This document shows positions 37,701-49,100 of a stretch of DNA of 64,000 nucleotides, piece by piece. The stretch covers positions 2,108,001 through 2,172,000 of the forward strand of contig NC_037312.1 in assembly GCF_000143535.2 (NCBI RefSeq), in the 5' to 3' direction. The DNA is from Botrytis cinerea B05.10. Taxonomy: Eukaryota; Ascomycota; Leotiomycetes; Helotiales; Sclerotiniaceae. The notes beneath the pieces were generated by a model that saw nothing but the letters and a program-made list of their open reading frames with translations, searched no databases and was not told the origin of the DNA. Position 1 is the first letter of the stretch. The number at the start of each line of letters is the position of its first letter. A program made the position numbers and the translations under genes.

Positions 37701-37768
37701 CTCCTCCCTCCTCCTCCTCCTCCTCCTCCTCCTCCTCCTCCTCCTCCTCCTCCTCCTCCTCCTCCTCC
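37701..37768. repeat. (CTC)n trinucleotide repeat
   Basis: More than twenty CTC/TCC units, nearly perfect. In different frames it reads as poly-Leu, poly-Pro or poly-Ser, which makes long spurious open frames. Confidence 0.9.
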
Positions 37769-39175
37769 CCTCACCCCTCTCCCCTCACCCCTCTCCCACC
37801 CCTCCCCATCCCCAGCAACCCCTTTTCCTGCCCCAAATCCCTGCCCAAGTCCCTACCTCTGCCACCTCCCTCTTCTCTCCGCTCCTCTCCTCTCCTCTCC
37901 TCTCCTCTCTCATAACCCTGAAGGAAAAAAAAAAGGAAAGATTAAATAAACTCACAACAATGACTAGGTACCTAACTACTAGTGCAGACCTACTACTCAT
38001 CTCTCCCACTAGAATATCATACGCAATTTCTCTTTCTGTTTCTCACTCTCATTCTTCCCCGCTCTCACTCTTACTCTTACTCTCACACCCATCCCTCGGC
38101 TCCGCACCCATCTGTTCTCAGAACCCCCACATGAAACACCCCCTCGTTTACAGATTATGTATGTACATCGGCACGAAAGAACTCCTGCAAAATTTTGAAA
38201 CCGGCTTTTTTTTGGACGCATTCCCGTGCGCGATTCCTTGTATTTACGTATTTACATGTGAATAAATGTAATCCAACTTTGCGGAATACTATACTATACG
38301 TGGGTGGTATGCTATGCTACATTGAGCCTCCCAATTATTACTATATATGTGCACCCTTTCGCCCCCAAGCTCGCCGGCATCTTTTTTCCTTTCCCTTCCC
38401 TTTCCTTCCCATTCCTTGCTTTGCCCCAAGCCTCCCAATCCCAGCCAATCTTTCCAGCTGTCAATTATTGTAATTGCAGCATCCGATATGAAATTTCCGC
38501 CGCCGTCGTTGCAACTGATGCATCCTTCTTCGATTTTTCGCCAACCCGCCCATCCTATAATACAATTTCCATCCACCCAAATCCCTTCCTATTGCTGCCT
38601 TACCCAGCTCTTCCCAATGCCCAATTCCCAATGCCCAATTGACCGAAGCCCTATTTCCAATTTTTTTTATCACGGCCCTTCGCGTGAGTACCAAGATCAC
38701 CCTGGGTATACCGGCCCGAAGAAACAATTCGCGAACCTGCGATTGAAGAAAAAGAAGACGCTTGTAAAGAAATGATGATGACGGGAGTGTAATCGACAAA
38801 AAGGAAATATGAAGAGAACGCTATTCAGATGAGTATGTGCGAGTTTTAGGCATGCCCAGCGCCGCCTCGAAGCTGCCCGGTATCTCCATACCAGACCCTG
38901 CTATATGCACCCAGCCCCGAACCAGAAAATGACGCAAGAAAAAGAGAGGCTTCAAGATCCGCCTATATAGCCAGTCCCTACCCGAGGAACAAACAAATGA
39001 AACCCAGGAAGGCCATACGGCCGCAAATGGTGAAGAAAAAAAAAAAAAACTGAGCATGGTGTTATGCAAGGAAACGGATAAATGAAATGGGTATTTTGTT
39101 ACGGATGACATGTCCTTTTAGATGAAGGTCGATACAACGCATGTTTCGCCCGATAAATGTTAATTCTTTGTGACC

Positions 39176-39757
39176 TTATTGATAATATTCTGGTTGCGAT
39201 GTGGTCACAATATGTGCGGGGGGTCGACTTTCGTAAGGATCTCTAAGAGGCACGCCGAAATGGCCCTGCTCTGGATATTGCCCTATGCTAAGACTTTCTC
39301 CTGGCAGTGTTTCATATGCAGTGTCTCTCCGATATCCGGGAAATCCAGATGGAATAGGATTCCTCCCGATATTTGATGGCGGTAGCATTCCGGTAAGACT
39401 GCCGTGTGAGATATGTGTTCTTGGTGGGTATCCCATGGCTTGATAGTTGGCGGTTGCCTGTCTGTGATTCAAGGGATTGGGCTCTGACAATATAGGAACG
39501 GTTGAATGCAGTGGCCCTTGCGAATGCGCATGATAGTATGTGGGAGATGGGCGCTGATTACCCATATCGAACTGTAAAGATCTAGGCTGAGGCGAGTCAT
39601 GGATGTGGGTATTCGAGAGTTGATTCGAAAAGAACTGATCTCGAACCGGCGTAGTCATTTCCTGGGGAGAATGTGCATAATTTGAAGAGTTATAGTCGTT
39701 GTAACTCTGCAAAGGGTGTTGGCTTGGAACATGATGGCCAGCAAAAGAAGGTTGTTG

Positions 39758-39788
<31 letters not shown>

Positions 39789-40855
39789 TGTAAATTAGCG
39801 TACCCTCTATGCCATTGAAGTGAATCTGCAGAAGCTTGTTGATTGAAATTTGGGCTTTGCGATTGGCTTGAAAGGGTATTAGTCCTTACACGCTTTAATC
39901 GGCGCTCTTCCGGCGACGAAGATTCCTGAGAATAGACGGAGTATCTATTCTGCATGCGTGTAGTCTGATGGGGAGCTTGTTGTTGTTCGCTGTATTTACT
40001 TGCCTCGGGAGAACCTGAATCTTCGTCCGGATCTTGAATCCGAGCACGATACTTCTTGGGCTCGTAATCATCAAATGCAGGACCGCGCTTTCTGAGCAAC
40101 GACCGAGGCTCCTTACGAACCCTCAATTTGAGCCCCTGTTCCTGGAACTTTTTGGTCATAGTGGTGGATTCCATCATTCCAGGAAACGCTTTCGATGAAT
40201 ATACATTAAATTGATCAGACGATATGCATCCCATCCAAATCACTTCATCTTCGCGGCTCTCGAAAAGATTGAACTCCAATATATAGGTACCTTCTATCTT
40301 GGCCGACAAATCGCCAAATACAAAATACGCGCCCCATTCGTCAGTTTCCGGATCCTTGAGGCGATGACAAGATGAAACAGTGGTGCCTGCTAGCAAAGCT
40401 CCATGGGATGTCCCAGCTTGCATATCTGTGACTGGCGTAAGGCTACTCTTCATAAAGAAATGTGGGTCTGGAAGAGTTAGTAATTGAAAGAAAACCACAG
40501 AGATTGCCTTCATACTTATAATGTAACGCTCACTGGGATCGACCGCGTGAGATATCAAAAGCTGAACAACGGGCGGAGGGTCGACTGCTCGACGGTCTGG
40601 CCACGAATTAGATTTATACCTTTACAGGAGACTGCAAGCCAATTTACCTTTCTCTTTGCCCATGTTGACTCTCGCATAGCGAGGCTGTTGTCTGATGATG
40701 AGTTTGCAGTCTTGGCTTCATTATCATACATTAGTTGTTGTCCGAGCAAAGGCTAATTTGGAGATTTGGCCGGACTGATGAAGGGCATACCTTTGTAATC
40801 CAGGAATCTGGAGAGATTGAGCCTGCGCGAAGTCGTGCGATGGTTGAGAATTCAT
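39176..40855 (-). CDS. vosA: Velvet-family regulator, VosA-like
   Basis: Exons 40855-40791, 40715-40648, 40596-40516 and 40467-39176 give 501 residues. Splicing rebuilds the velvet domain N-terminus: QDCKLIIRQQPRYARV, then KEKDRRAVDPPPVVQL, both family hallmarks that no single frame shows. The domain continues with GTTVSSCHRLKD, GAYFVFGDLSAKIEG, LFESREDEVIWMG and FPGMMESTTMTKKFQEQGLKLRVRKEPR, ending near residue 195. The remainder is Gln/Ser/Pro-rich with a 13-Gln run (residues about 297-309) and a basic RRLKRVR patch. Velvet factors are nuclear DNA-binding proteins that couple sporulation, spore viability and secondary metabolism. The short N-terminus plus long disordered C-terminus fits VosA better than VeA or VelB. 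VelC is the alternative. Confidence 0.8.
39752..39790 (-). repeat. Poly-Gln codon repeat in the velvet gene
   Basis: Thirteen Gln codons in the sense direction: eight CAG followed by five CAA. It is pure enough to vary in length between strains. Confidence 0.9.
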
Positions 40856-43800
40856 ACTTATTATTATAAATTACTTTGTCTATTTTCGAGATCTTTGTAT
40901 TCACCGATTCGATCGTATACTCTTAAGCTGTGCTTGCGCTACAGGTGTATAAAATCGATAGTTCGAGTATTGTGTGACTGAAAAATAACAAGAAATGGGT
41001 TCAGGGATAGAGGAGATAGGAGGTAGGCAAGATGCTCTTCTATATCCGAAGTCTCGTTATTTACCGGGAAGTTGTACTTGCGATACAGGTAAGTTTGGCT
41101 GGCGTTAATGAGTCCGAGTCCGAGTCCGAGTTTGATTTTGACTCCTGATTACCAACTCGGAAACAAACAACTGTGAAGGAGCTTGGTATTGATGGGTAAG
41201 AAGATGGGATTCCTTGATCTTGTTGATGTATGGCGTCTCGTGGCCGCGATGAAGGTGAGCGTAATCGATTTTTGAGAGTGGGTGTAAGGGTGTAGGTAGA
41301 ATCAAGGACGACCAGAAAGTACTGGCGTTGGATGAGAGAAGATCAGGAAGCATGTGTCCTGGATTCTTGATAGCGTTCAAAATGATGTATAACCCTATTG
41401 GTGGTTATAGGCCTGGATAATCTTCGACGTCGCCGAGGTCCCTTCGAGATAGTGCCGTCCAGGACAGTCTGCAGCTACAGTGTCTCTTCCTTTCGATTTT
41501 ATGATGTATGCCAGAGGACTGTACTGTCTGTCAAGATGTGTATGTAGACGCGAAGAAACGTTGGCAAGGAACGAGAGAGAACCGCCTCTGATGTTCAAGA
41601 AACTGTGGAGGTTCTGGGCTTGGTATCTCGTTGTTTTGAGATTGAACTTGATATCGAGGAGATCCTTGAAATATCAGATGCGAAAACCAATGGACAGAAT
41701 TCTCCACTTTGATGATGACTATGGTAATTGAGGCACTCTTGGCGAAGGTATCAATGCCGTGAATGTAAAGCAATCCAAGACCGTCGAGACTTTGATTCAG
41801 GTGGACTCGTAGATATACAAAGTCAAGATTCAACGGGCGTGTATTGAAGAAACGAAAACTGACAATATGCGACTGATGTAAAGGACCGGGTGAGTAAGAT
41901 CTTAAGCAGTTCTGATTGGTGCTTCACGAGCAGCGATACTCGGTACTCGACTTGGACAAAATGATGGCGCGGATAAGAAATGCAGGGACAAAAGGGCTTT
42001 CCTTTCTAATGCTCTCGGACCAACCAAAGTGATCGAGTGGTTGAACTGAGTAACGTCTTTGAGCTCTTTCTCAAGTAAGTACTATACCTTACTGTTTGTA
42101 GAATGAGGTGATATGAAGACTTTATATGAGGCTATGAGACTGTGACGCAAATGATACATCAAAGTTCTCGTTGTCGAGCAGGGGAAAATGTGTTGAAGCG
42201 ATGTATTTCATCTAAGTCTGTTTGTATAAGAACAAACAAAATACAAGTGACGAACTCTAATTAGAATTTATCTTTGTATATAGGGTACAAGAATACTCTT
42301 TCGAGGAAGAAGTCCGTGAAGTGGTGGTATTGATGGCAGTGATGGATGTAGAGAGTTCCGACGAGGCAGTTGCAAGCCCGGGCTAAAATTGTGTCGCTCT
42401 TCCCCAAGTTCGAGAGATCTTGATAATCTCTATGGCTACTTTCCACCTCAACGGCAAATTTCTGGTACACTTCCGGAATCTAGGATGATATGGAAGGGTT
42501 CTGATTAATGCCGAGCTGAAAAGGTAAAGTATCGTTATGGGTTTCAAGATTGCCTATAGGGCAAAGGCTAGAGGGATATCTTTATTGGTTCAAAGTGAGG
42601 GAAAATGTGTGATGTTGAAGAAATAGATAGATGGGTGTGTGGCTAAGCCGATAGACTAGCAAAGAAAGAGAAGGAAAATATGGAATGAGGCGAATTGGCT
42701 TATGAGAGTATGGTGTAAGTGATTGAGTGGCAGATTCTGGAGACGAGATATGCGGTTATGTTGCCCGTTGCCGAAGTCAAGCTTTAATTCGATGAAGCAC
42801 TTGAATTTCCTCGCCTTGTTCATCGACAGCCAGTTAAGATGACAGGGTCCCAGGTCCCCTCTAGAACCTCAGTCGAATATATATGTTTGAGAGCAGGACA
42901 TTGGACAAGCGCTGCATGCCTGCTCATTCTTCTTCGCACCCATGTTTAGCACCCCAGATATATTCGAGATGAGGGATATTGGAGTAGGAAGTAGGCCTTC
43001 TCGTTCCCGGTACACCCACTACGGAACTTCATATATACCGGCTGTAAGAGCAGAGCAGAGTCGAGTCGAGTTGAGTGGTGGAAACTTGAGTCATACACAT
43101 CGTCCCGCCCTTATGAAATGATTAGATTGGAGTAGTGAACGTTTCCAAGATTCTTCGTTTGTGAATTGACAGATAGTGTGTGGGTACATATATCGTTTAG
43201 TCTTCCTTGTTGATAAAATAGAGTGACATGGTATGGGGCCGCACAGTCCATTATCTATGGAGTAGATAATTAGATATATTGATAGAAATGATTGCCACAA
43301 CATAAAAACTAATCGAGATCTAATATCCTGCCTTCGAGATACCTCTTTTTCTCTTCCGTGGCTATTAATTTGGGATTTGCCAGCATCTAGCATGGGTATC
43401 TTGTTGTCAGCGTGGTCTGTACCTGGAGTTCTGGACTCTGTAGTCGAGCCAATTTTGCAGATTTCGGATCTCCAATTTCCAATTTCCAGGGGCAAATGAC
43501 GTTGAGGAAAGGTATTTTAAGACTGCACGGAGGTAGCTGTGGGAAGACGTTCACCCCGATGTAAGGATCTTATCTGGCAGGCGTGCCATAGACCTAGCAG
43601 TCTCAATACAGACACTGCAGCCAGAAAGTAGCATTGGCAATGGCCACACAAATGAATTTAGTCGACAGGCACTCACATTGAATGGAACGTAAAAAAAGAA
43701 AGCAGCATATTGGCACAATACGACGCGGGACTTACCCATGAGCTCCATCAATTCATGTAAGATCTTAATTTGATGCACCATGCACAGCGTTTATTGAAGC

Positions 43801-44116
43801 AGTCGGCAACCCAAACGAAGACCCCCCCAAAATGGAATATCGGACGGAAAATGATATGTGATAGGCGCGAGAGATAATTAAAAAATGTGTTACTTGCTTT
43901 ACTCTGGCCGACCTGCTGTAGCTGATTGATGCCGATGAGGAAGACGCACCGCCCCAAGTAGAATTGGTCGAGAATAGAAAGAACATTTTGTGTGTCAGAA
44001 TCCTTAATAGTTCACATCGTCCGTCGATTGGAAAATCATCTCTTCTGACCTGCCTTTTGCGTTCACCCTGCTGTTCTATGGGCAAAGCATTTTTACGGTA
44101 CGGTTGTAAACAAACA

Positions 44117-44151
44117 GGAAGCAGGAAGCAGGAAGCAGGAAGCAGGAAATA
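44117..44151. repeat. (AGGAAGC)n tandem repeat
   Basis: Four to five heptamer units AGGAAGC. Confidence 0.8.
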
Positions 44152-44310
44152 TTGCATGCACGTACATCTCCAGCAACTAGCTACAAGAAGATTTTATACG
44201 CGAGGAATTTATCCGTATATACGTAGATATACCCTACATGTACTATACATATACATGTACATACACACTATGCCTAGGTAGGCACTAATATAAGAGAAGC
44301 AGGGAAGAAG

Positions 44311-44361
44311 AAAGAGGGAAGAAGGAAGAGGGAGGAGGGAGGAGGGAGGAGGGAGGAGGGG
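44311..44361. repeat. (GGGAGGA)n purine repeat
   Basis: A purine-only block with about five GGGAGGA units, preceded by GAAGAAAGAGG-type sequence. Confidence 0.8.
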
Positions 44362-45773
44362 AGAGAGGGAACCATGCTATGCATCAATAGCTCGTGGCTG
44401 CTCATACCACCACCGTCACCGTCACCACACATCCAGCCGTACTGCCCCCCACGACGCCAATTCATCAACACTATCACAACACCAGCACTTCGGCCAATGT
44501 ATCAAATCACGATCATTCTTACTATACAACATCTACCTAGGTACAACTACATTTCAATGCACCAGTAGATCGCAAACTGCCGTGCGATTTGTACATCTCA
44601 AATTAAGCTTGAAATTTACACTTATATGCATATCTTCTTGTAACACATACGCATTACTTTCGGGTCCCTTGGTGCTATTATTGATTCTGCTCCAATTTCT
44701 CCAAAGCATATCGGTTACAAAAAAAAAAGTGTTGACTGCTAGGAACCCAATACCGGTTAATCCTCATCAGCATATGTGGGAACATCCAAAATCATCGTCT
44801 TAAAATACAGCTGGATCTTCACAGGTGTGTTACAGGTGTGGACACATCAGAGAGATAATCTGGCCGTTGGTATTGCTACTGTTGTATTGGTGGTCACTGA
44901 CTGACATTTGAATCTCAGAGACCGAATCTTGACTTGGAATTCAGAGGCCAGGACCTGTCAAACGCTTAAATTGCTATCGCAGCGAGACGTATCATATGAC
45001 GAGATGGAACCTCATCTGTTCCTCATAGGTTAATCTATAACCGCTACAGGTAACAGGATATGAAAGGCTTCATGCAACGTTATGTCCTTCCTCCTACCTC
45101 ATTTCGTGGAGGTTGAAGCAGCAGGGGCATGGATCAGTATCTTACTCCAGAACATGGGCTAATCGATTCTAAGCAGTCTCAACTCCGAGTCCGAGTCTGA
45201 GTACAAAGATTGGAAAACAGCATGTTGAAATGAGCATGGAGAAATACATTCAAGATTCAATTGCCTGATGAATTCCAGAGAAAATGCCCACAGTCAATAT
45301 TTCAAACAGAAAATAGTACATGCATTAGGAGTGGTAGTCAGGCCAAGAGATAATTGCATGAATTGACGGATATAGAGGTACAGCCATACTCGTATGTATT
45401 ATACATCGAGCGAAATTTTATATACCTTATCAAGCCATGACTGACAGCATAGCATGGAAATTCTCAGATATGTTAGCAGAAGTTCCAGATACCGGTTTCT
45501 TAATAGTTCTCATGGAACCCTCCACGACTTTGATGTCCAAATCTTCTTCTACTCCACTAACTTCTTGATCCAAGTACATCACTTTCGGTCGAAGATTCTG
45601 TTTTGGAAATTCCCGGGACTGATCAGGAAACGGCACTCAATGGCAAATTAGCCTACGTGCGGCGAATACTCCTCATCTGCAAGGTATGTCGGAACGCTAG
45701 AAGGAGAAACTCAGAAATATATACAGGGCTCAAGCCTTAAGGCCCTATCAGACTCAGGGTATTTGATAAAATC

Positions 45774-46130
45774 TCATCTGGCATTGGAGCCACCGTCCGG
45801 CGTTTTCACTCCATTGAACATGGGATATGGAACTATTGTCGGACGTTCTTCCGCTGCACAGATCACTCTTGGGTCGAAATCTACAGCTGCACTCAGATGC
45901 ACAAAATGTCAGTCTTGCAACGCGGGCTCATGCAGAACAGGGCCATCACCATGTGCGCCACAGGCCACACAGCATATAATCTTGACCTTTCTTCTATCAG
46001 AATCCTCTTCTGCCTTGATTTTTGAACTGATGTTCTTCGCCGCATGAATATTGGCCTTGATCTGTGATTTGATGGACACACGGGACGTTACATGAAGCAT
46101 CCCGCTTCCTTTCCGGACAAAGAGACACAT
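45774..46130 (-). pseudogene. Possible gene relic with one in-frame stop, unknown family
   Basis: One minus-strand frame reads as protein-like sequence for 119 codons with a single interruption. It starts at ATG 46130 (MCLFVRKGSGML), runs through KIKAEEDSDRRKVKIICC and VACGAHGDGPVLHEP to a TGA at 45911-45909. It then goes on with HLSAAVDFDPRVICAAEERPTIVPYPMFNGVKTPDGG to a second TGA at 45776-45774. The composition on both sides of the first stop looks coding, and CGA to TGA would explain the stop. The Cys/His cluster (CCVACGAHG) could be zinc-binding. I do not recognise the family. Alternatives are a 73-residue gene or chance. Confidence 0.3.
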
Positions 46131-49100
46131 GGCAATTTAATTTCCTTAACGACATGTCAAAAAACGAGATCTCGACCCTCTTGCCGGCGATCTTCCCTGC
46201 ATGTCAAGTTACACAAAATAATCAGCTCTTACGATAGCAGCTTGGGCAAATTACGACAGGCCCAATTATGTCTCTGCCGTCACAATCATTGCATCTCAAG
46301 ATTAAATCCACTCAGCATCTTTGAGATTGGGTTGCTAAGGTGAGCTGGGCCTCGGCTCAGATCTTTTCTTGAGATTGCGGTATTCTGGTGCTTGTGTGGT
46401 TGATTTAAATCTTGCAGGCCTACTGACGGACGCGGACAGTATCATCTAATATGAGATATTATTCAGGGGTCGAATTATGCTGGACGTGCCTCGAGCCATA
46501 ATCATATGTCCGGCGCTTCTCCAAACGTGCTTCCAAGCCCTTGGTGACGAAGTGGCGCGGATCTTTGATACCGAGAACTTCAGATTGCTACCCAACTATC
46601 ATGCGCCTTATTTATCAACCGCTTTTACTAACGATCCTGCATGCTAGTCCGTAACTTGACTATTATTATATTTGACATCTGTCACCGCCCAACGGCCAGT
46701 GCCATTATGCCCACATGGAAGGTTCTGACGGTTCTAACAGCTAATAACCGAGATTTACGAGAAGACAAACAGATGGTAGGTGCTCGTGGAACGCCAAGAC
46801 TACGATAAATCGAAATTAGATTTGGGTAATGGGAATCAAGAAGTGCGAGCCCTGCAAGGTATATGCCGGTACTCAAGCTGACCGCGCTGAAACTCAATCA
46901 TTGATATCCACAATAGAACTCCATGAAGGTTTTCCCAAGTTCTAACATCGGGGAAGCTGTCAACCCTGTGCCGGCTACTCCACATCCAATCTGGATTGAT
47001 AGGTTGTTTGGTGGCAGACTCTGGTCTCTATGTAACTTCTGCAAAGTATGGAGCATCAGTTCCATCGACGTTCCCGAGACAATCTGCACAGATCAAGCTC
47101 TTTTAAGGCGAAGGATTGCGGAACAAAACATGGTATCGGTACTTTCAGTAGACGTTTGGTTTCTAAATTGAGTACAAATGTATCACTTGGATGGCGGTGG
47201 TCCTGAGCGTGGTAGAACATGTCTAGAAGACACAACGATGAATCAATGGAAAAGCCCAATACGGAGAGTGTCGTCTTCATGTCTCGGGTCATATCCCCGA
47301 ACCAGAAATAATTCGGGAGTACGGAAAAGTCAAATACATCGACGAATCAATTTGATTATAGTACAACTCGAGTCGAAACCAAGACAGCAAGTGTTCATTC
47401 GAACAATTTCCACACCATTGAAATCTCGGCTGGGGTACACGTCAAGATTTGAGATTCAAGAGTCAAGGGAATCCGTACACTAAAGCCAGGGCTCCATCTT
47501 ACAGGTTTTCAGGAATAGGACCGGATGGATTGGGGATTCAAGGATGAAATTCGATATTATCTTAAACGTCTAATGAGGTTGACCTCAATCCCCGGCCAAA
47601 CAAGGACAAGGATTTTCAATAGAATTTCGCTTCTACGTCAATCATTGGCTATTATCAGTCCGTAATTTCATTATTCTTGTGGTTATGAAATTGCTGTAGA
47701 TAGGTCACCTTGGAAGGAAAAGTTCGAAGGTTTCGAATATAAGGCAGGACTGTATATCTGCTTCAGAAATCATCGTAACGTGTATGCATCACAGCCGACC
47801 AAATTGCCGCCGATCAATAGTCCTTGCAGTTGTCGAAACTCTAAATCGCTACCGGATCGCTCATTAAATTCAAAACTCGGATAATTATCAAGGGTCCTTG
47901 CCGAAGGCCGTTTGCACGGTTCAACCGTTAGGAATCCTTACCGTCGCCTTCGAAGTTCGAACTAGGATTGACACCCCTCGCCCTTATCTCATTTCTCGAA
48001 CTGTCATTGTCAAGGTCAAAATCTCTTCCGGGACGAAAGTGTCCTAGACATCATCCGACTTCTAGTTCACTTGCAATTCTTCTTTAGTCTCACTAATCAC
48101 TAGACGTTTCTATAAAAAAATGAAACCATATGACAGCATGAATTAAAGGTCTATTCAACTTTCGGCCAAAGCTAACAACAATAGCATCATAGCAGAGTCA
48201 ATTGAACTCATATACATGGTCTAATGTCAATTGTAGCTCAGACTCAAACGTCAAACACATATTTGTCTTCCGAGCACACAATGCATCATGGCTGGAGGGA
48301 GTTGATGTTCTCGAATAATTTTAATGTTCGAATTCAATTTATTAAGCATTGGTATTACAATTCCCCGGGGATATCAAAGCAGTGGCGCAGCAAGCACCAT
48401 CGGCGCTGGGGCTTACACTCTCATCCCTCTCAACATAGCTGCTTCATAGTAACGGCATTTGGGCTGAACGATTAATAAGAATATCATTGCCCACATAATT
48501 TTCTTTAACTTCCACTCGAAACATTCAAGTCTGTAAGAGCAAAGTGGGCTGACTTACTTTCACATGTCTTCACTGGGCTTTCTTACATAACTCCAAATCA
48601 TTTAAATATGCTTCCGCGTCACAATTAAGCACATTTGGGCACGAGTTTGAACAAGCTTGTGCAGGGATTTATATGAATGTGCCATCCAGTTCTGCATCAC
48701 ACAGGTACAAGTAGTACCACCCCATGTACAATTTTTTATGTTTCGCTAGTGCGCATACTGTGGCAGTCATCTGATTTTATTATTGGAGCAATTGGAAGGA
48801 AATATGTAAAGTTGAGGGCCTCAACAGAAGATGGGTTTGATTAGATGTTCGTTCGGAAAAGCCACGGACAAATGGATCTCATACGATTCTCGCCTGCAAT
48901 TTTTTTTGAAAATCAGAATCAGTTGCATGCAGCGTGCAGTCATCAATATAGGGAAATGCTATTATCGTGTTGCGTGGCTAATACCTTCTTCCTAAGTCTA
49001 TAGGTGCATATTCTGCAGAAATCGTTCTTTTGGGAAGACCTTGGCAACGAACTTGCTCTTAAGGTTGATGAAGCAAACGCCATGTCAAGTTCTGACACTT

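Larger units (their letters stand above)
36492..39175. other. Intergenic between converging genes, microsatellite-rich
   Basis: No gene is recognised. It holds at least seven distinct short tandem repeats between 36.6 and 37.8 kb. Frames of 100-235 codons across 37.5-38.3 kb are low-complexity artefacts of a TCC repeat. Poly-A/T-rich sequence follows. Confidence 0.5.
40856..45773. other. Gene-poor stretch upstream of the velvet gene
   Basis: No gene is recognised over 4.9 kb. The first 2 kb may be a long 5' leader or regulatory region of the velvet gene, as is common for fungal developmental regulators; the sequence itself does not prove it. GAGTCC repeats lie near 41113, and AGGAAGC and GGAGGAG repeats at 44117-44361. 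Confidence 0.4.

Noticed and set aside
37551..38265. Open frames of 132 and 235 codons with poly-Pro or poly-Leu
   Set aside because: They are made by the CTC repeat, which stays open in every frame; nothing outside the repeat looks coding.
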